NCBI GenBank assembly: GCA_902614375.1
Contig: CACMKZ010000001.1
Coordinates: forward strand, 150,840 to 214,839
Source of the DNA: an uncultured Alphaproteobacteria bacterium
GTDB lineage: Bacteria; Pseudomonadota; Alphaproteobacteria; HIMB59; GCA-002718135
Direction: 5' to 3'
Length of the DNA: 64,000 bases
A model generated the notes under the pieces. It was not told the DNA's origin. It ran no database searches and saw only the letters and a program-made list of their open reading frames with translations. The position numbers and the translations under genes are program-made. The stretch's first letter is position 1. The number at the start of each line of letters is the position of its first letter. Shown piece after piece: positions 8,810 through 16,372 of this stretch.

Positions 8810-10246
8810 ATGTCATTAAATTTTTATAGACGAGTAGCGTTTGGCCTGTCGCCAAATGAAAAACCATATAAAGATCCTCTTAATTGGGCAATAAATCAAT
8901 TAGATAGAATACCTGATCTCTTGTGGCCTGGAACAATCCCAACAGAAAAAGATTTAAGAAAAAAATATGGTGAATGGGTGTACGGAGATAGAGAAGTTTT
9001 AAGAAAAAAATTTAAAAATGATAAACATGCGTATAGAAAAGCAAAAGATGAATTAAGAATAAAAACTGGTGAAAGATATTTTGAATTAAATGAACATGCT
9101 ATTCGTCATTTTCAAACAAAGTATTCCAAACAACCTGTTTTCGAGCGTTTCTGGCTTTTTTGGGGAAATCATTTTGCAATAAGTGAAAAAGATTTTCTAG
9201 CAGAGTTTAGTACTGGACCTTATCAACGTGAAATTATTAGACCTAACATGGTTAAAACTTTTGAAGAAATGGTTCAATCAGTTACGACTTCATGGTGTAT
9301 GATTCATCACCTTGATAATTCAGAATCTTTTGGTCCCAATTCTAAAAAAGGAATGGAGTGGGGAGAAACCATAAACGAAAATCATGCAAGAGAATTATTA
9401 GAGTTACATACAGTATCTCCAAATGCTGGATACACACAGGAAGATGTAATTCAGTTAGCCTATATCATGACAGGTTGGGCTCACAAATGGGATAGAAAAA
9501 ACTTAGAAACCGGTGATATATGGTTTGATCAAGAAATGCATCAAAAAGGAGATAAAATTGTTTTAGGAGTTAAATATAAAAATGACGCAAAAAGAGAACT
9601 TGCTAAAGTAATTCATGATTTGGCAACACACCCAATCTGCATCAAATTTGTTTCAACAAAATTATGTAGGCATTTTATTACAGATGAACCAACAGACGAA
9701 ATGATAAACCCAGTAATAGAAGCATGGAAAAAATCCGATGGAAACTTAATTGAAATTCACAAAGCAGTTATAACGCAAGCTTACAAATATAATGAGAATA
9801 CACATAAATTTCATCCACCTGAAATATGGTTAATGCAATTATCTAGAATGTTTGATTTAAATATTCCGCTTTCTTTTGAAAAAATGAATTATACTTTTAA
9901 GTCAAAGCCAAATAATAGGCAAAGACAATTATCATGGATACTTAGAGAAATAGGTCATTCGCCTTATCGTGCCAAACAACCTAATGGTTGGAGTGATTTG
10001 GAGGTAGATTGGGTATCACCAGAATTATTATTACGCCGCTTTTGGTTTGCTTCAGTTGAACTGCCAATGCTTGTTAAATCTGGAAACAGATCCCATGGTT
10101 TTATTTTATCTTGTCTTAAAAATAATTTTGAAGATCATGAAAATATGGCATCACTTATTGATAATTTTAGATTTGGCACATCAGATTATGATTTAGGTCA
10201 AAAGTATGGAGTCATTTGTAATTTGCCAGGAGTATTAAAAATATGA
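8810..10246 (+). CDS. DUF1800 family protein
   Basis: A 478-residue protein with the DUF1800 hallmark NENHARELLELHTV followed by NAGYTQEDVIQLAYIMTGW around residues 195-225. Earlier motifs include ERFWLFWGNHF. The molecular function is not known; members are usually encoded just upstream of a DUF1501 protein, as here, with an ATGA overlap. No signal peptide is evident on this gene product, whereas its partner has one. The start ATG at 8810 follows an AT-only 52-base gap shared with the divergent TrpF-like gene. Confidence 0.85.
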   Translation: MSLNFYRRVAFGLSPNEKPYKDPLNWAINQLDRIPDLLWPGTIPTEKDLRKKYGEWVYGDREVLRKKFKNDKHAYRKAKDELRIKTGERYFELNEHAIRHFQTKYSKQPVFERFWLFWGNHFAISEKDFLAEFSTGPYQREIIRPNMVKTFEEMVQSVTTSWCMIHHLDNSESFGPNSKKGMEWGETINENHARELLELHTVSPNAGYTQEDVIQLAYIMTGWAHKWDRKNLETGDIWFDQEMHQKGDKIVLGVKYKNDAKRELAKVIHDLATHPICIKFVSTKLCRHFITDEPTDEMINPVIEAWKKSDGNLIEIHKAVITQAYKYNENTHKFHPPEIWLMQLSRMFDLNIPLSFEKMNYTFKSKPNNRQRQLSWILREIGHSPYRAKQPNGWSDLEVDWVSPELLLRRFWFASVELPMLVKSGNRSHGFILSCLKNNFEDHENMASLIDNFRFGTSDYDLGQKYGVICNLPGVLKI

Positions 10247-11394
10247 ACTGCACAAGAAGAAATTTTTTAATTGGAGGATCAACAACATTGTTTCTTTCTG
10301 GATATTTTCCAAAAATAAGTTTTGCTTCAATGCAGAAAAAAAATCTAATTATTATATCACTTCGTGGAGGAATGGATGGTTTAACAGCTATTCCTGTTAT
10401 TGGAGATAAACGTCTAAAAAAATTGAGAAAAAAACTCATTCTGGAAGACGTTCTTAATCTAAACAGTGACTTTGGTCTTCACCCTAAATTAGAAATTTTC
10501 CATAAACTCTGGCAAAAAAATCAAGCGGCATTTGTTCATGCCACAAACATTCCTTACACAGGTAGATCACATTTTGATGGGCAAAATTTAATGGAAACTG
10601 GAGCACACATTCCATACAAAGAAAAAACAGGATGGCTTGGTAGGGGATTACTAGCTTCAAATATTATAGGAAAAGGTTTGGCAATATCTTTACCAATGCC
10701 ACTTTTATTAAGAGGTGTGCCACAGAATAATAATTTCTTTCCATCACCAGATTTTGTTGAAACAAAGTTAATAGATCAAATTTATAATGAATTTAAAGGT
10801 GAACATAACGAGCTAATAAAATCTACACTTGATACAATTAGACAAAGACCATTGTCTATGCAAATAGCTACTGACTCTGATGATAGAAAAAAACTTGCTC
10901 TTGAAGCTGCTAAACAATTAAAAGATCAAAGTGGTCCTCGAGTTGCTGTATTTGATTTAGATGGTTTTGATACCCATGCTGCTCAAGGAGGTGTTGATGG
11001 AGCGCATGCTGATGAACTAGAAGAAGTAAATAAGATTGTTACTATTCTACATGAAAATCTTGGCCAAGCATTTGATAATACACTAATTCTTACTCTTACT
11101 GAATTTGGCCGAACTATAAAACAAAATGGAGGCTATGGAACTGAGCACGGATATGGAAGTGCAATACTAATGGCTGGAGGCTTGTTAAAAAAATCTCAAG
11201 TTTATACAGATTGGCCTGGACTAAAAAAGAAAGAATTGTTTGAGGGAAGAGATCTAAATTCGACTATTGACTCCAGGGCTGTCTATAATTCTGCAATGTC
11301 AATTTGTTTTAACCAAGATCCAGAATTTTTACGTAAAGAAGTTTTTTGGGGAGATGAACTTCCTGATTTGTCTCAAGAATTGTTTAAGATTTAG
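10243..11394 (+). CDS. DUF1501 family protein, Tat-exported
   Basis: A 383-residue protein with a twin-arginine type leader (CTRRNFLIGGSTTLFLSG, cleavage likely after FAS near 29). The DUF1501 core is clear: ISLRGGMDGL, HATNIPYTGRSHFDGQ, VFDLDGFDTHAAQGG and LTEFGRTIKQNGGYGTEHG. The fold resembles the alkaline-phosphatase/sulfatase group, and metal-binding Asp and His residues in FDTHAAQ and TEHGYGS suggest a periplasmic metalloenzyme, but no reaction is established. It overlaps the DUF1800 gene by four bases; the two are probably one functional unit. Cdd starts 26 bases downstream. Confidence 0.87.
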   Translation: MNCTRRNFLIGGSTTLFLSGYFPKISFASMQKKNLIIISLRGGMDGLTAIPVIGDKRLKKLRKKLILEDVLNLNSDFGLHPKLEIFHKLWQKNQAAFVHATNIPYTGRSHFDGQNLMETGAHIPYKEKTGWLGRGLLASNIIGKGLAISLPMPLLLRGVPQNNNFFPSPDFVETKLIDQIYNEFKGEHNELIKSTLDTIRQRPLSMQIATDSDDRKKLALEAAKQLKDQSGPRVAVFDLDGFDTHAAQGGVDGAHADELEEVNKIVTILHENLGQAFDNTLILTLTEFGRTIKQNGGYGTEHGYGSAILMAGGLLKKSQVYTDWPGLKKKELFEGRDLNSTIDSRAVYNSAMSICFNQDPEFLRKEVFWGDELPDLSQELFKI

Positions 11395-11420
11395 AAATAA
11401 ATAATTTTTTTAGTAATTTC

Positions 11421-11837
11421 ATGTTAAACAAGAATATGGTTTCAGAAAATTTTGATACTTTATTTAAGGCTGCAAAAAAAGTTAGAGAGCAAGCTCATGT
11501 GCCATATTCAAATTTTAAAGTAGGAGCAGCTTTTCTAACAGAAGATAGTAAAATTATTACTGGCTGTAATGTTGAAAATGCTGCCTATCCTCAATCCCAG
11601 TGTGCCGAAGCAACAGCAATTGGAAATATGATATCTAATGGAAACAAAAAAATTTTAGAAGTTGTGGTTATAGGTTCAGGTGAATTATTATGCTCACCCT
11701 GTGGTGGTTGTAGACAGAGGTTAAGAGAATTTGCTACTTTAGATACTAAGATTCATATGTGTAATGAAAATGGTCATATGAAAACATCAACGCTCGAAGA
11801 ATTACTTCCAGATTCTTTTGGCCCAGAGAATCTTTAA
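11421..11837 (+). CDS. cdd: Cytidine deaminase
   Basis: Cdd deaminates cytidine and deoxycytidine to uridine and deoxyuridine. The 138-residue length fits the small homotetrameric type. The zinc site is visible as CAEATA (Cys plus catalytic Glu) and PCGGCRQ (two Cys); substrate contacts lie in SNFKVGAA and GCNVENAAYPQS. The CAER arginine usual in small deaminases is replaced by Ala here, an unusual but not unique change near the zinc. The start could also be the ATG at 11436. It is the first gene of a nucleoside-salvage operon and abuts punA by one base. Confidence 0.92.
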   Translation: MLNKNMVSENFDTLFKAAKKVREQAHVPYSNFKVGAAFLTEDSKIITGCNVENAAYPQSQCAEATAIGNMISNGNKKILEVVVIGSGELLCSPCGGCRQRLREFATLDTKIHMCNENGHMKTSTLEELLPDSFGPENL

Positions 11838-12667
11838 TGTTACCTTCGGCCAAAAAATTTTTAGACATAACAAATAACACTTCACCCGATATTGCCGTAA
11901 TTTTAGGAAGTGGACTAACTAATTTTTTTGAAGAAAAAGATATTCAAGAATCAATTTCATATGAACAGTTAGCTGATTTTCCACAGCCAACTGTAAAAGG
12001 TCACGCAGGTAAATTAGTTTTAGGAAAAATAAATACTTTAAATGTTGTTTGTATGTATGGAAGATCCCATATTTATGAAGGACACAATCCTCAAAGCTTA
12101 GCTTCACCCATAAGAGTATTAAAGGACATTGGGTGCAAGTTATTAGTTGTTACAAATGCAGCAGGTAGTTTAGATGAAGCTATGCCAGCTGGTAGTCTAA
12201 TGGCAATTAAAGATCATATTAACTGGAGTGGTTTCAATCCACTTATTGGACCCAATGCTGAAGAGTATGGCCCTCGTTTTCATGATATGAGTGATGGGTA
12301 TCATAAGTTTTATAGAGATCAGTTAATGCAAGTCGCTAAAAAAATAGATCAAAAAATTTATGAAGGTATTTATTGTATGTACTCAGGACCAAACTTTGAA
12401 ACACCTGCTGAAATCAATGCCTTAAAAGTAATAGGTGGAAATGCTGTTGGAATGTCTACAGTACCAGAAGTTTTAGTTGCTAATCATTGCGGACTTCCTG
12501 TTATTGGTATCAGTGTAATCACCAACTTAGCTGCTGGCATGAATAAAACAAAATTAAGTCATCAAGAAACTTTAGAGAATGCAAGTTTAGCAGAGAACAA
12601 TGTTTTAAATTTAATTAAACAATTTATACAAGAAGTTCAATTCGATGATACCTCAAGAGATAATTAG
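11837..12667 (+). CDS. punA: Purine-nucleoside phosphorylase (trimeric type)
   Basis: This enzyme phosphorolyses inosine and guanosine (and deoxy forms) to base and (deoxy)ribose-1-phosphate. Motifs over 276 residues: VILGSGLTNF (phosphate site), GHAGKLVLG, YGRSHIYEGH, VVTNAAGSLD, YSGPNFETPAEI and MSTVPEVLVANHCGL. The last is the signature of trimeric PNP/MTAP enzymes, and the NAAG and Glu in GPNFET fit PNP over MTA phosphorylase. It lies between cdd and deoA with overlaps of 1 and 23 bases, so purine and pyrimidine nucleosides are salvaged by one transcript. Confidence 0.93.
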   Translation: MLPSAKKFLDITNNTSPDIAVILGSGLTNFFEEKDIQESISYEQLADFPQPTVKGHAGKLVLGKINTLNVVCMYGRSHIYEGHNPQSLASPIRVLKDIGCKLLVVTNAAGSLDEAMPAGSLMAIKDHINWSGFNPLIGPNAEEYGPRFHDMSDGYHKFYRDQLMQVAKKIDQKIYEGIYCMYSGPNFETPAEINALKVIGGNAVGMSTVPEVLVANHCGLPVIGISVITNLAAGMNKTKLSHQETLENASLAENNVLNLIKQFIQEVQFDDTSRDN

Positions 12668-13955
12668 AAAAAAAAGAGATAACCAAGATCTTTCAAAAGA
12701 AGATATTAACTTTTTTGTAGACGGTTTAACAAATGGATCTTTTTCAGATGCACAAATTGCAGCAATGAGCATGGCAATATTTGCAAATGGAATGACGCCT
12801 GAAGAAACTGTTTGTTTGACTGAGGCGATGACAAACTCTGGTGATACACTGAATTGGTCTGAGATTGTGGATCCTGAGTTGGTTTGTGATAAGCACTCTA
12901 CTGGTGGTGTTGGAGACAAGACGAGTGTTATATTAGCACCAATACTTGCAGCTTGTGGACTGTATGTACCTATGATTTCAGGTAGAGGCTTGGGTCACAC
13001 CGGGGGTACTCTAGATAAATTTGACTCAATACCTGGGTACAATACAAAGCCTGATTTAGAAACTTTTAAAAAGGTTGTAAAAGACGTTGGTTGTGCAATT
13101 ATCGGTCAAACCTCTAACTTAGCACCAGCTGATAAAAAATTATATTCTATAAGGGATATTGTAGGTACTGTTGAATCTTTACCTTTAATAACATCATCTA
13201 TTCTTTCAAAAAAAATTGCAAGCGGTCTTTCATCTTTAGTACTTGATGTAAAAGTTGGTAATGGATCTTTTAATAGCACTATTGATATAGCAAGAGATTT
13301 ATCCAACTCCTTAGTAAGAGTCGCTAAAGGAGCAGGTTTAAATTGTGAAGCTATACTAACAGATATGAATCAGGTCTTAGGTAAAAGTGCTGGTCATACG
13401 CTAGAGATATTAGAATGCATAAAATATATTAAAAATGATTTAAAGGATCACCGATTAGAGAAGATCACTAATGAATTAATATCTTCGCTATTGGTAAACA
13501 TTTATAAAATTTCTAAAGAAGAAGCATATAATAAAATTAATACGGTTATTAATAATGGATTAGCTGCAGAAAAATTTGAAATGATGGTTGCAGCCTTGGG
13601 TGGACCAAAAAATATTTTATCATCTTTTGAAAAAGATTTAATAAATACCTCCGTTCGAAAAGATGTATTTTGTAATGAGGAAGGGTGGATAGAAAAAATT
13701 CATACCAGAGAATTAGGCCTTATACTTATTGAACTTGGAGGTGGAAGAAAACAGGTTACCGATAAAATAGATTATGGAGTTGGATATGAAAATGTACTCA
13801 ATATTGGTGATGAAGTGAATTCCACAACTCCTTTATTAAGTTTATACTCAAATAAAAATATAGGTGATAATTTAATAAATAAAATACAAAGTTGTTTCAT
13901 CATTTCAGATAAAAAAACTCACAAACTATCTGAAATATTTGAAACCATAAACTAA
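12645..13955 (+). CDS. deoA: Thymidine/pyrimidine-nucleoside phosphorylase
   Basis: The enzyme converts thymidine, deoxyuridine or uridine plus phosphate to base and sugar-1-phosphate. Motifs over 436 residues: an N-terminal four-helix region with FVDGLTNGSFSDAQIAAM, the phosphate and substrate loop DKHSTGGVGDKTS (about residue 84), SGRGLGHTGGTLDK near 117, YSIRDIVGTVES, and DVKVGNGSF. The alpha/beta C-terminal domain is complete. The start ATG lies inside punA. Whether it prefers thymidine or uridine cannot be told from sequence. It shares one base with the next gene. Confidence 0.95.
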   Translation: MIPQEIIRKKRDNQDLSKEDINFFVDGLTNGSFSDAQIAAMSMAIFANGMTPEETVCLTEAMTNSGDTLNWSEIVDPELVCDKHSTGGVGDKTSVILAPILAACGLYVPMISGRGLGHTGGTLDKFDSIPGYNTKPDLETFKKVVKDVGCAIIGQTSNLAPADKKLYSIRDIVGTVESLPLITSSILSKKIASGLSSLVLDVKVGNGSFNSTIDIARDLSNSLVRVAKGAGLNCEAILTDMNQVLGKSAGHTLEILECIKYIKNDLKDHRLEKITNELISSLLVNIYKISKEEAYNKINTVINNGLAAEKFEMMVAALGGPKNILSSFEKDLINTSVRKDVFCNEEGWIEKIHTRELGLILIELGGGRKQVTDKIDYGVGYENVLNIGDEVNSTTPLLSLYSNKNIGDNLINKIQSCFIISDKKTHKLSEIFETIN

Positions 13956-14611
13956 TGAGTACCCAAACTGAAATTAATGAAGCACTTGTGCAATACTTAC
14001 AAAGCGTAGGTTACCGAGAAGACAAAATAATTACTGAACTAGAAAATGAAACTTTAAAACTTGGTAGTGTTTCCCAAATGCAGATTGCAAAAGAACAAGG
14101 TCAGTTTTTAGAAATGATAACTAAAATTTCTAATGCCAAAAACTCTTTAGAAATTGGAAGGTTTACAGGGATGAGCACTTTGTTTTTGGCTAGAGGTCTG
14201 CCTGAATCAGGAAAAATTGTAACCGTTGATAATTCAGATGAATTTTTACCCTTAGCAAAAAAATATTGGGAATTAGATAATATGAGCTCAAAAATTGAAT
14301 CGATTATTGGAGATGGTGTTGAGGTAATGCAAAGCATGATAGACCGTCAACAGAGTTATGATTTAATTTTTATAGATGCTGATAAAAATAATTATCCAAA
14401 TTATTACGAACTGTCGCTAAACCTTTTAGTTTCTAATGGAATAATAATTATTGATAATATGCTTTGGCACGGTGATGTGGCAGATGAAACTAAACAAGAT
14501 TCTCAAACAAAAACTATCCGTGATTTAAATTTAAAAATACAAAATGACACAAGAGTGGAATTCTCTCTTTTACCATTATCTGATGGATTATCGTTTATAA
14601 GAAAAAAATAA
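13955..14611 (+). CDS. SAM-dependent O-methyltransferase, caffeoyl-CoA-type
   Basis: A 218-residue class I methyltransferase of the O-methyltransferase family 3 type. Motif I is LEIGRFTGMST near residue 63, with GRFTG in place of the more common GTFTG. The acidic SAM ribose contact is in IVTVDNSD, followed by DLIFIDADKNNYPNYYE and IIIDNMLWHGDV, which hold the divalent-metal aspartates and asparagine of this family. The physiological acceptor is unknown. It ends the nucleoside-salvage operon, sharing one base with deoA; whether it has a related role is not evident. The heat-shock promoter starts seven bases after its stop. Confidence 0.85.
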   Translation: MSTQTEINEALVQYLQSVGYREDKIITELENETLKLGSVSQMQIAKEQGQFLEMITKISNAKNSLEIGRFTGMSTLFLARGLPESGKIVTVDNSDEFLPLAKKYWELDNMSSKIESIIGDGVEVMQSMIDRQQSYDLIFIDADKNNYPNYYELSLNLLVSNGIIIIDNMLWHGDVADETKQDSQTKTIRDLNLKIQNDTRVEFSLLPLSDGLSFIRKK

Positions 14612-14617
14612 CAAAGA

Positions 14618-14645
14618 CTTGAATTAAACACAATCATCCCCACAT
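14618..14645 (+). promoter_or_regulatory. Candidate sigma32 (RpoH) promoter of hsp20
   Basis: CTTGAAT at 14618-14624 and CCCCACAT at 14638-14645 are separated by 13 bases. This agrees with the RpoH consensus (CTTGAAA, 13-15 bases, CCCCAT-x-T). It lies directly upstream of a small heat-shock gene, with a predicted leader of about 55 bases. The position and sequence are seen; transcription by sigma32 is inferred. Confidence 0.8.
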
Positions 14646-14652
14646 TATAATT

Positions 14653-14703
14653 GTCTGTATGCCATTGTGGGTGCGGACTAAATAAACTTGCTTAATAAAG
14701 GAG
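14653..14703 (+). promoter_or_regulatory. Candidate ROSE-like RNA thermometer in the hsp20 leader
   Basis: The 3' hairpin pairs CTT-G-CTT (14687-14693) with AAGGAG (14698-14703, the ribosome-binding site) around the loop AATA, with G14690 bulged. A UUGCU sequence opposite the Shine-Dalgarno, with one bulged G, is the signature of ROSE elements of alphaproteobacterial small heat-shock genes. An upstream helix GTCTG (14653-14657) with CGGAC (14674-14678) can form a first hairpin. Structure and thermosensing are inferred from sequence. Confidence 0.6.
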
Positions 14704-14708
14704 TTATT

Positions 14709-15146
14709 ATGACTAGAAACCTATCCGTTTGGAATTCTCTAAGACCATTTTCTGTTGGATTTGATTCAATTTTTGATGAATTTGATAGAATGTTGGAGTC
14801 TACGGAAAGATACAATACAAATTATCCACCCTACAATATTCATAGAGTTGATGAGCATAACTATAAAATTGAAGTCGCTCTCGCTGGATATAGTAAAGAA
14901 GATATTGAGATTGAATTAAAAGAAAACAACCTAACTGTTAGAAATAAACCTAAAGAAAAAGTGGTTAATGAAAATGGTAATGGTGTAATCCATAAAGGAA
15001 TCTCAACAAGACAGTTTGAAAGATCGTTCACAATTTCAGAAGATATCAAAGTTAAAGATGCTGAATTAAAGAATGGACTTTTAGCGATTGATTTGGAGAG
15101 AATTATTCCAGAAGAAAAAAAAGCTAGACTTATTTCAATAAAATAG
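14709..15146 (+). CDS. Small heat-shock protein, Hsp20/IbpA family
   Basis: An ATP-independent chaperone of the alpha-crystallin class that holds unfolding proteins. The 145 residues start MTRNLSVWNSLRPFSVGFDS, IbpA-like, and contain the alpha-crystallin domain (about 38-130): YNIHRVDEHNYKIEVALAGY, EIELKENNLTVR, an FERSF-type strand, and LKNGLLAIDLER. The last is the A-x-x-x-(N)GVL element before the C-terminal tail. The ATG at 14709 is chosen over an earlier in-frame ATG at 14688 because AAGGAG sits six bases before it. It has its own sigma32-like promoter and thermometer-like leader and is followed by a GC-rich hairpin, so it is monocistronic. Confidence 0.93.
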   Translation: MTRNLSVWNSLRPFSVGFDSIFDEFDRMLESTERYNTNYPPYNIHRVDEHNYKIEVALAGYSKEDIEIELKENNLTVRNKPKEKVVNENGNGVIHKGISTRQFERSFTISEDIKVKDAELKNGLLAIDLERIIPEEKKARLISIK

Positions 15147-15154
15147 TTTTGATA

Positions 15155-15172
15155 GGGGCCCAAAGTGGCCCC
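15155..15172 (+). terminator. GC-rich hairpin after hsp20
   Basis: GGGGCC (15155-15160) pairs perfectly with GGCCCC (15167-15172) around a six-base loop, nine bases past the hsp20 stop. It stands out in very AT-rich DNA. A clean T-run is lacking downstream (AACATTTATA), so it may work as a weak terminator or as an mRNA 3' end stabiliser. Confidence 0.55.
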
Positions 15173-15190
15173 AACATTTATAACTTTAAA

Positions 15191-15207
15191 TTTAGAATAA
15201 ATCTAAT
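15191..15207. promoter_or_regulatory. Candidate ICE box (Irr-type iron operator) upstream of the iron-binding protein gene
   Basis: TTTAGAA (15191-15197), three-base spacer, ATCTAAT (15201-15207). This matches the alphaproteobacterial iron-control element TTTAGAA-N3-TTCTAAA fully in the left half and at five of seven positions in the right. It lies about 135 bases before the ferric-iron binding-protein gene. The core TTAGA...TCTAA is a perfect inverted repeat. Binding by Irr is inferred; no irr gene is in the window. Confidence 0.5.
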
Positions 15208-15301
15208 TTTATGAATTTTAACAACACTGATATTAAAAAAAAATTCATATAGATCTACATTCGTATTCTGATAATTTTTAATAAGATTCTTAATCATAGA
15301 A

Positions 15302-15326
15302 TGTGGAGATATTTATTATCTCCACA
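15302..15326 (+). promoter_or_regulatory. Perfect hairpin in the leader of the iron-binding protein gene
   Basis: TGTGGAGAT (15302-15310) and ATCTCCACA (15318-15326) form a nine-base-pair perfect stem with a seven-base loop. An A-run and the AAGAAGG ribosome-binding site (about 15331-15337) follow. It is not a terminator on the plus strand because A residues follow. It may protect the mRNA 5' end or modulate translation; that is inference. Confidence 0.5.
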
Positions 15327-15341
15327 AAAAAAGAAGGTTAT

Positions 15342-16355
15342 ATGAAAATTATTTTTAGATTACTATTGATACTAATTGCATCTACAATTTCACTAAACTT
15401 GTTTGCCAAAGAGGTTAATGTTTATTCTTACAGGCAGCCAATTTTAATAGATCCTTTCTTTGAGGAATTTACAAAATTGACTGGCATAAAGGTAAATGTT
15501 TTACATGCAAAAAAAGGATTGCTAGAAAGAGTTTTAGCTGAAGGTGAAGATACACCTGCTGACTTAGTATTAACAGTTGATATAGCAAGGTTAAACCAAT
15601 TTGTTGAAAAGGATATTTTGCAACCAATTAACTCAGATATTTTGAATATGAATATTCCAAATCATTTAAGAGACAGTAATAATAAATGGTTTGCACTTTC
15701 AAAGAGAGCTAGAATTGTTGCAATATCAAAAGAAAGAGTATCTACAGACTCAATTCAAAGAATAGAAGATTTATCTGATCCAAAATGGAAAGGTAAAATT
15801 TGTACAAGACCTGGTAGCCATGACTACAATAGATCACTTTTAGCTTCAATAATTGCTGCAAATGGAGAAGCTATAGCTGAAGAATGGGCAGCAGGCATCG
15901 TTGCAAATTTAGCACGAAAACCTGAGGGTAATGATAGAGCTCAAGCAAAAGCAATTTATGAAGGTGTCTGTGATATTGCTGTAATGAATACATATTATTT
16001 TGGAAAAATGAAATTTAATGAAAAGAATCCAGAACAAAAAGAATGGGCTAACTCAATAGAGTTAGTTTTTACTAACCAAGAAGATAGAGGTAATCATATT
16101 AATGTTGCTGGCGGTGGTGTAATTAAGTACTCTAAAAATAAAGACAACGCGATTGCACTACTTGAATTTCTTACTCAGCCAAAAGCACAAGTCCTTTACA
16201 GTTCTATAAACTATGAATATCCGGTTAATCCAGATATGCAATTAACTGATGAGTTAAAATCATGGGGTGAATTTAAAGAAGATAAACTGCCTGTTGAAAA
16301 ACTAGCAGAACTTGCTCCCATAGCTCAGAAAATTATTGATAGAGTAGGCTGGTAA
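15342..16355 (+). CDS. fbpA: Periplasmic ferric-iron ABC transporter binding protein (FutA/FbpA type)
   Basis: This protein delivers Fe(III) in the periplasm to a membrane permease. After a signal peptide (MKIIFRLLLILIASTISLNL, cleaved near FA), 337 residues follow the family pattern: EVNVYSYRQP, ILQPINSDIL, WFALSKRARIV, DPKWKGKICTRPGSHDYN, and the tyrosine cluster DIAVMNTYYFGKM that supplies iron ligands. NHINVAGGGV and the terminal ELAPIAQKIIDRVGW region also fit. The ATG at 15342 is preferred to an earlier in-frame GTG because AAGAAGG precedes it and the signal peptide begins there. A candidate ICE box and a leader hairpin lie upstream, consistent with iron control. The permease gene follows after 17 bases. 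Confidence 0.9.
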   Translation: MKIIFRLLLILIASTISLNLFAKEVNVYSYRQPILIDPFFEEFTKLTGIKVNVLHAKKGLLERVLAEGEDTPADLVLTVDIARLNQFVEKDILQPINSDILNMNIPNHLRDSNNKWFALSKRARIVAISKERVSTDSIQRIEDLSDPKWKGKICTRPGSHDYNRSLLASIIAANGEAIAEEWAAGIVANLARKPEGNDRAQAKAIYEGVCDIAVMNTYYFGKMKFNEKNPEQKEWANSIELVFTNQEDRGNHINVAGGGVIKYSKNKDNAIALLEFLTQPKAQVLYSSINYEYPVNPDMQLTDELKSWGEFKEDKLPVEKLAELAPIAQKIIDRVGW

Positions 16356-16372
16356 ATTATAGGTTAACTGTT

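Noticed and set aside
15318..15340. The hairpin at 15302-15326 as a terminator
   Set aside because: On the plus strand it is followed by A residues, and no minus-strand gene ends there.
15303..15341. GTG start for the iron-binding protein
   Set aside because: It would lie inside the leader hairpin and put extra residues before a clean signal peptide; AAGAAGG precedes the ATG at 15342.
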